The notes below the pieces were generated by a model, which searched no databases, was not told the DNA's origin, and saw only the letters and a program-made list of their open reading frames with translations. A stretch of DNA of 64,000 nucleotides from Diphasiastrum complanatum. Its lineage: Eukaryota > Streptophyta > Lycopodiopsida > Lycopodiales > Lycopodiaceae. The stretch lies in NCBI GenBank assembly GCA_029204225.1, contig CM055111.1, positions 44,431,815 through 44,495,814 on the forward strand, given 5' to 3'. Shown one piece after another: positions 57,590 through 64,000 of this stretch (the first letter of the stretch is position 1; the number at the start of each line of letters is the position of its first letter). The position numbers were made by a program, and so were the translations under genes.

Positions 57590-58550
57590 TAGACTTGAAA
57601 TATACGTTCTTCATTCATGAGCAACAAATGTTGCTTGGTGGCTTTTCATTTTGTAGTAGAAGTATATTGGAGAGTAATCAAACCAAATTGCATAAGTCGA
57701 ACCAGATTGGCATTCATGGTTGTTGCAATTTGTTCATATTTGGTCAAGTTGGGAGTTGTATAGAGTTGTTGCTTCTTTGAAAAGTATTTGTAGTCCGTGG
57801 ATGGCCATGAAACTATGAAATACTAGTGTAGGCAAATTGTGCTTTAAAATATCAATGTTTAAGTCACCTATTACTGTTGTAGGAGCATTTGTGGGTATTG
57901 TTTGTAGTACGTTGGAGAATTTGAAGCAATGATTTGATGTTTCCCTTTGGATGCTTGTACGTAGCAATTATGTGCATGTGGAATTGTGTGTCTTTGTTGA
58001 ATATCGCATGTGTTATTTCAATGTCATTGGTGTTGAATGTTGTGGCTTGTGGAGTATTTGTGACGGCTTGTAAAATATTGCATTTCTAGCAAATGAAAAT
58101 TTATCGTAGCTTTAAAAGATGTGTGGAAAGTAGCTACTTGTTTGTTTTTGACGTGCTCTAATACTTTTTGGATTGAATGCGAGTTTTTCCATGGTCAGTC
58201 CTTGTGCACGATGTATTGTCCATGCTGCGACCAGTTGGATTGGAAATTGTTTTCTAGTGATGATGTTCAGATTGTTTCAAATTTGTATTTCTTTGACAAG
58301 TCGTCATATAGATGACCACGTTCTATCGATTTGTTGGTTGTAAACACGAGTGTTTTCATATCTTGTTTTGGCCCCTATATTTGTGTCATTGAATTGTATC
58401 TAGATAATGTCTTTGGCCATTATTGTTATTTTTGTCTCTCTGATCATTGTGGATAAGCTAGCTGTATTTTTGGAATCGCTAGGAATTTTTAGGTTCTTTT
58501 GACGCAGTTAGGCCATACTAGAGATTTCATGAAGGTGAAAAGCCAAATAC
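57590..58550 (-). pseudogene. Helitron-type helicase plus endonuclease fragment
   Basis: The minus strand reads, in order: AKDII then IQFNDTNIGAKTRYEN (end of the PIF1-type helicase), KQFPIQLVAAWTIHRAQGLT (the late SF1 helicase motif near 58200-58240), and then, about 80 codons later, an endonuclease-exonuclease-phosphatase piece (57734-57967) with TTVIGDLNIDIL and NSQLDQI, followed by a YSPIYF end near 57680. A PIF1-type helicase followed by an apurinic-type endonuclease is the Helentron arrangement of rolling-circle transposons. The Rep domain is not in view. Several stops are present, so it is a dead fragment. It stops at the copia sequence beginning near 58560. Confidence 0.75.
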
Positions 58551-58594
58551 ATGGAACTAATATGATATCGTCTATGGTTAAGCTAAAACTAGAT

Positions 58595-59125
58595 GAAGAG
58601 GGAATGTGAGAAATTTCAAATAGTTTAGTCAAGATTGGTCATAGTTTGATGAATTGCCAAATACACAATTGAGGCCAATTTTATATTAGACTTAGAGTTT
58701 GACTTTTAAAAGTTATATTAGTCTAAAAGAATTTGAATAAACACTTTTGAAAAGTGTGAGAAAGTGTAGTACACGAATTTTTGGTAGATTTAATTTGAGT
58801 AGTAGCGACATTGAGTCTAGTCACAAAAATAGTAGGGTTTTTCATTATGGAGGGAAACTAAAGGTTGAAATAGGTTTGGACTTGTTATAAAAGGATGTAA
58901 CTCGTGGGAAGAGAAGATTTCTCTCTCTCTCGTGTCTCATTTCATGCTTATACATGGTTCTCTTTGGATCATCTATCCATTGGTGCACTATATTGGTGAT
59001 ATCTTGCAATTTTGTGTGTAGAATGCTCATTAAATGCTATATTCGGATCCACACGTGTGAAATATAGTAGCTTATTATTTTTGTACAGATAGCAACTTCA
59101 TTTCATGTTTTGATTGATGTTTGTA
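58595..59125 (+). repeat. Copia LTR of the element 3 family, with purine tract
   Basis: GAAGAGGGA (58595-58603) precedes TGTGAGAAATTTC (58605). The following about 520 bp match the LTR at 25450-25997 in inverted orientation. No primer site follows, so this is a 3' LTR or LTR fragment. It has ACACGTGT near 59052. The right edge is approximate. Confidence 0.75.
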
Positions 59126-60610
59126 ATGGGGCAAGGGAGATAGAAGAACGCAAATGGAGAAGAGAGCAGGAATAATGCGGAACAACTCTCCCGTTACAAT
59201 CAGCTGCTAGAAGCAAAAACAGTCTAATGAAAAGCATATGCTAAAATTTAATCACAGCTTTAAGTGTTCTAATTGCCCAACAAGATCTTAAAAATTAATT
59301 CATACGCACAAAAACGAGAGTACAATCCACGAAAGAGATTAGAAATGGTTTGTGTGTGGTATTACTGAAAAATGGATTCAATACGAAGTTTAGTTCTGAA
59401 ATAGATGGAAGAGCAGTATGATATTGCGAGTTTTTTAGGCATCAAAGACAACCATCGTTTGATAAAAAACTGAGGAGTCGTAGACGTCCGTGTTCTGATC
59501 AGAGTGAGTAAACAAGCGTGATCAAACAGCGATGAAGTGCATTCAATCACAACAAGCATTCATCTACGTTATACACAGATAGAAAAGCGTGATGCTGCTA
59601 TATTACACTGAAGCACAATCAAATAGCAATTACAACAAAAAATAACGGCATAACTGGGAGGCTCAAATAATACGTCTCATGGATGGAGCAACTCAGGTAA
59701 TCTGTGCTGGGATGATCTATTTATAGATTTCATCCGTGTATTCAATACATTGAATGTTTGTCACCTAATTAGGAAAGCCGTTGTACTTGGAAGTATATGG
59801 CTTTTGTGACAACTATACACAGTATTTACGGTCAACGAATCTGAGAATGTTGACTCGAACAAGGACGTCAAAAATTCTCTCACTTCGCTTCTAGGGGAAG
59901 TGGCTTTCTCTCACTTTGCGAATTCTGCGAAGTGGCTGGGAACGTTCGTTGTTTAAAATAGATGACCTTTGGGAATTTTCTCTCTCTTCACAAACATTTC
60001 GCGAGAAAGCAGAAGGTGTCCTCAAAAAGACGAAGGTGCCCTTAAAACAGTTTAACTCATGAAAATAGATGACCTTTGAGAATTTTCTCTCTCTTCGCAT
60101 TTTTTTGAAAAAATGCGAAAAAGTCGAAGATGTTGAAAACAATTAAACTTTTGAACTGTGCACAGGTGTCGCATTTCAAAAAAATGCGAAAAAGCCAACA
60201 CCGTAAATACTTAGTTCATTTCTGCAAACTGTCGCGACACTTAGAGTATTTTTGCAAACTGTCATGAAAAAAATGTATTTCTGTAGACTTGTTCTAAATG
60301 CAAGTTTGTGGAACTCCTTGAAGATGGCTAAGTCTTCAATAACTTCAAGTTTTTGAACTTAACATCTGAACTTGAATTTATGATAGGATTGGTTACCCTT
60401 TGTTGGAGATCAACCGGAAGCCCGTTGTAGATGTTCTTCAAGTAAATTGGCTGTCTAAGTTGTGATTCCTGCAGGTATCAGATGAGCAGACATAGAACGA
60501 AATATGGTTTCGCCTGACCCTAGATCAATGATCAATAAATGTGCAAGAAGTATTATGAAATAGAAATTAGTCATTCACCAAGGAGACAACTGTGGGCTTA
60601 ATTTCCAACA
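59126..60610 (-). repeat. 3' LTR region of copia element 5
   Basis: The right edge is TTCCAACA (60610), abutted by a purine tract whose complement is GTCCCCCTTA. Much of it (59307-59340 and 59770-60300) recurs at 62575-63040. Contains repeated GAATTTTCTCTCTCTTCGC words and GCGAAAAAG palindromic pieces. The left edge is approximate. Confidence 0.7.
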
Positions 60611-60850
60611 GTCCCCCTTAAGGTCACGGTTGGTGCCTTGGTATCTTCGTCAGGTTCAGCATGTTGAAGAACTTTTGATGCTTGATTCTGGGAAGCGCTT
60701 TGGTGAAGATGTCTGCAACCATTTTTGTTGTGGAGCAGTATTGAAGAATCACTTGCCCTGAGAAAACTTTCTCCCGAATGAAATGATACTAGATTTCTAT
60801 GTGCTTAGATTTGCCATGAAATTTGGGATTCAGTGACAGTGAAATACAGG

Positions 60851-61721
60851 TCAAGTTGTCACATAGAATGGTGGTAGCATTGAACTGAGTGTGATGTAAG
60901 TCGTGAAGTAATAATCTGATCCATATAGCTTCTTTTGAAGCTTGACATGTTGTGATGTACTCTGCCTCGGTCGAAGAAAGCGCAACTGCTTTCTACTTCC
61001 TTGAGTTCCACGAAATCGGTCCCCCTGCCATATAGAAATAGAACCTGGAGGTAGATTTTTTGATAGAGACTGTTCCTCCCCAATCTGATTCGGAGTAGCC
61101 TCGCAAGACGAGTGGGTCGATAGCATTTCCATCATAACATAAAATGTGATCTAAACTTTCTTGAATATATCTCATCACTCTTTTTAATACTTTCCAATGA
61201 GAGATACTAGGATTAGACATGAATTGACTTAACGTGCTAACAGTGTATGACATTGTATTCACGTGTCCAAATTGACTATGCCACAAAACAACACTGCCGT
61301 TTACATTCTCATTAGAGATACTAGCTAATGCAACTGAATTAGAGAGTATGTAAAGATTTTTGACTCTAGTGCATGTAGTCAGAGTAGCATCTTCCTCGAA
61401 TATTGTATACTGCTCAGATGAGAGAGTAACAATGTAGACCTCATCAGTTATCTTAGAGACTGATAATAGGTTCTTTGATAACTGAGGAACATGAAGGATG
61501 TTAGGAACACAAATAGATAGATCGTTGTTGAATGTGATCTTGACTGTCCCTTTGCCTTCCATGCGTATGGTGTTTGAATCTCTGAGGTAGATGAATTGAT
61601 CTCTATTGTAAGCTGCATACTCGGTAAACCATTCCTTGCGAGAGGTCATATGTTGGTTAGCACCACTGTCTAGGTACCAGCTATCACAATCTTTGTTGCT
61701 GTTGCTGTAAGCCATTAACAA
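60851..61721 (-). pseudogene. Copia protease and RNase H remains (element 5)
   Basis: Protease: WYLDSGANQHMTS, VPNILHVPQLSKNLLSVSKI. GAG-pre-integrase start: VLWHSQFGHV. RNase H: LSQFMSNPSISHWKVLKRVM, LVLRGYSESDWGG, and an adjoining segment in another frame at 60851-61135. The fossil shows no catalytic RT block. Confidence 0.88.
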
Positions 61722-61901
61722 ATGTGTATCTTGCTCCTTGAATTTCGTCGTGTTGGAGTTGTCTGGCTGCTGCTATTGTTGTTTCTTTGCCTCGTTGTAG
61801 ATCCGGATACGACACTCTTTGATGTCGGAATTAGGTCTCTTGCAATATCTGTAGAAGAGCTTCTTGCGTGATCCACTATGGTTACCTTGAGTGTGAGGCT
61901 T

Positions 61902-62483
61902 CTACTGTTGCTGCTGCACTTGATTCTTGCCCTTGGAGTAGTCTTTCTTCTTGGTGTATAGAGCCATGGATTTGTCTTTGATAGACAGGCTGCTAGTCTT
62001 TCTCCGTATTTCTTCTTGAAGAAGATGACCGATCACCTTTTGAAGAATGAGGTCAGGTTGTGTGGAGATCATCACCACAAAGTGTTCATACGACTTTGGA
62101 AGAGAAGAAAGCAAGGTCATAACAACATCATCATCTTGAATAGAACATCCTACAGGTGATAACTGATCCAATAAAGACTTGAAGCTGTTGATGTGAGAAG
62201 TGATGGCAGTAGAATCAGACATGCTAAGAGTAAAGAACTTCCTTCTAAGATGTAATCTAGTGGTTACATCATGAGTCTCATAGAGATTTGATAACAAATC
62301 TAATGCATCCTTAGAGGTTTTGCATGTGGTAACGTGGGATATTTGGGAGTTGGCCAAATTGAGTGTGATACATGCTAAGGCCTTCTGATCTTTGATCTTC
62401 CATGCCTTTGCTTGATCACCATCTTCTGGTTTTAGGTCAGCATCTTCTACTACATCCCAAAGATCTCTACCAATCAACATCAT
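61902..62483 (-). pseudogene. Copia gag region (element 5)
   Basis: 193 open codons: MLIGRDLWDVVED, KALACITLNLANSQISHVTT, DLLSNLYETHDVTTRLHLRR, VMTLLSSLPKSYEHFVVMIS. This is the UBN2/DUF4219-type gag of another copia lineage (the RDLWDVV and LPKSYEH motifs). A glutamine run marks its end. Confidence 0.9.
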
Positions 62484-62574
62484 CCGGAGTTTTAACTTCC
62501 AGATGTAGAAGTTAGAACCATTGAGCTTGTCAATGATTCTAGCTTCACTGGATGATGAAGACGAAGATATTCAT

Positions 62575-63040
62575 ACTCACAAAAATGAGAGTACAGTCCA
62601 CCGAAGAGGCAAAGTCGTTGTACTTGGAAGTATATGGCTTTTGTGACAACTATACATAGTATATATGGTCAACAAATTTGGGAATGTTGACTCAAACGAG
62701 GACGTCAAAAATTCTCTCACTTTGCTTCTAGGGAAAGTGGCTTTCTCTCACTTCGCGAATTCTAGGAAGTGGCTGGGAACGTCCTTCGTTAAAAATAGAA
62801 AACCTTCGAGAATTTTCTCTCTCTTTGCGAACATTTTGCGAAAAAGTCGAAGGTGCCCTTAAAAAGACGAAGGTGCCCTCAAAAAGGAGAAGGTGCCCTT
62901 AAAATAGTTTAACTCATGAAAATAGATGACCTTTGGAAATTTTCTCTCTCTTCGCATTTTTAAAAAGTCGACACTGTGAAAACTTAGTTCATTTCTGCAG
63001 ACTGTCGCAAAAGTAATGTATTTCTGCAGACTTGTTCTAA
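62575..63040 (-). repeat. Second LTR segment of the element 5 family
   Basis: Shares ACAAAAATGAGAGTACAGTC and long stretches from GTTGTACTTGGAAGTATATG onward with 59307-60300. It lacks part of that sequence and has no primer site beside it. Confidence 0.72.
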
Positions 63041-63058
63041 ATGCAAGGATGTAGCCTT

Positions 63059-63537
63059 CCGGTTGGATCATGTAAATGTCCTTCTCGATAGCTCCATTGA
63101 GGAATGTTGTTTGTACATTCATCTGGTGTACCTCAAATCTACTGCAGCAACATATGATAGTAGCAATCGAATGGAAGTATGCTTGACAACAGGGCTAAAG
63201 GTTTTCAAGTAGTCGATATTGGAGATTTCTAAAAATCCCCTTGCCACGAGTTCGAGCTTTTCTTTTGTTGATACTATCGTCTGGTTTGTATTTGATCTTA
63301 AAGATCCATTTGCAGTCGATTACCTTTCTATCTACTGGCAGCTTGGGACGGTCCATGTATTGTTCCTCAACAATGAGTTTTATACTTCTTGTCCATTGCT
63401 TCTTTCCAGAGATCTGAATCGGCATGTGACATAGCTTTGTCAACCGTGGTTGGCTCTTGAATAGAATAGTGAACAAACTCATCAATGTATCGGACAGGTT
63501 GAGTTTGAATTCTTGTTGATCTCCTGGTTGAAGTTTC
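63059..63537 (-). pseudogene. Copia reverse transcriptase fragment
   Basis: Two pieces. 63195-63485 reads VIDCKWIFKIKYKPDDSIN and RKARTRGKG (start of RT). About 63059-63122 reads MNVQTTFLNGAIEKDIYMIQ. It is from the same or a related lineage as element 5. The sequence ends abruptly where transposase copy C begins. Confidence 0.82.
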
Positions 63538-64000
63538 TATTGAAAATGTGAGTGGTAAAATAACTATAGTATTTAAGTTAAATGACTTAGAAATTGTGAA
63601 AGAACAGAAGATGGAGAGGGTTAGGATAACTCTCATGAACGGTGCACTATCACAAACAAGGGACCAAGGAGATTTAGATTCAACATCCAATCTGAAAATG
63701 ACATTTGGTGCTTGCTAGCTTTTTAGTTATATTTCTCATTATTATATTAGATTCAATATAAAATATTAATTCTTATTTGAAAACATTGAAATCCATGTAT
63801 AATGTCTCTCATCCTTGTTTGTAGTACATGAAAATGAGAAAAGATGTTACTAGGAATACATACATTACTAGAGAAAATGTAGATCCAAATTGGAAGCCTG
63901 TATTGCTGATTCCTTTGAAGAATGTGCACGATTTTCACTTTTCATGCAAAAGTTAGGATAATAGAGAAGCTTATTTATCTTCACATAGCTTTTGCTTGGA
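63538..64000 (+). pseudogene. RAG1-like transposase fragment, copy C (runs off the window)
   Basis: The plus strand reads SGKITIVFKLNDLEIVKEQK, MERVRITLMNGALSQ, then after a short gap TLKSMYNVSHPCL and RENVDPNWKPVLLIPLKNVH, matching copies A and B exon by exon. The first catalytic aspartate is replaced (KLN instead of KLD) and the second acidic block is partly missing, so this copy is dead. It is joined to copia RT sequence at about 63537 and continues beyond 64000. Confidence 0.8.

Larger units (their letters stand above)
60611..62575 (-). mobile_element. Ty1/copia element 5, reduced interior
   Basis: Minus-strand interior of a further copia family (protease WYLDSGANQHMTSRKEWF). Parts in view: gag (61902-62483), protease with the GAG-pre-integrase start, and RNase H (60851-61721). 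It is much shorter than a complete interior, and the copy is broken. LTR sequence lies on both sides (59126-60610 and 62575-63040). Confidence 0.82.

Overview
The window looks like a repeat-rich land-plant nuclear genome. The evidence is several Ty1/copia retrotransposon families with initiator-Met tRNA primer sites, Ty3/gypsy fragments, short GT-AG introns, and the absence of any intact ordinary host gene. A seedless plant or another large-genome plant is possible, but the sequence alone does not decide the lineage. No tRNA, rRNA, CRISPR or bacterial-style operon was seen. Nearly everything recognisable is mobile or derived from mobile DNA, in nested layers.

Layout. 1-500: a degenerate 7-bp satellite, then a TG/GA microsatellite. 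555-6333: a young copia element on the minus strand, with LTRs differing by about 1%. 7324-8290: an older copia fragment. 8290-12510: copy A of an unusual two-gene DNA transposon, with a possible third gene near 15.2-15.55 kb. 12.5-21.2 kb: mostly unrecognised, with fragments of a repeated coding sequence. 21.2-25.2 kb: a decayed Ty3/gypsy element. 25.45-33.6 kb: a minus-strand copia element that keeps gag and protease but not the usual pol, split by a plus-strand copia derivative (26190-30527, 5-bp target duplication ACTAG) built in the same way. 35507-51059: an older copia element (LTRs about 5% apart) that received a 7-kb DNA transposon (36181-43161, copy B) beside its 3' LTR and gypsy-gag material with a tandem repeat at about 46-49.6 kb. 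51.4-52.3 kb: an LTR with internal sequence on both sides. 53.4-58.6 kb: an FCP1-like gene fragment, inverted-repeat and palindromic elements, a large fold-back, and a Helitron-type helicase plus endonuclease fragment. 58.6-63.5 kb: two more copia families in pieces. 63.54 kb to the end: copy C of the unusual transposon.

The main discovery candidate is the transposon present as copies A, B and C. Its transposase is spread over exons with two introns at identical positions in A and B. It carries the full RAG1-style set of motifs: D, then D followed 20 residues later by CxxC, then HxxxxH and E. The spacing between the zinc-binding histidines and the last acidic residue (offsets 0, 5, 14, 15, 19, 21, 23, 25) agrees with RAG1 as I recall it. 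A second, convergent gene encodes a novel protein of about 200 residues with CPYC, and it is found in the same place in A and B. A third, BAH-like gene lies with both copies. Copy B is bounded by terminal inverted repeats of about 35 bp. Copies A and B of the transposase are broken and C is only a fragment, so none is expected to be active, but the second gene of copy B is still open.
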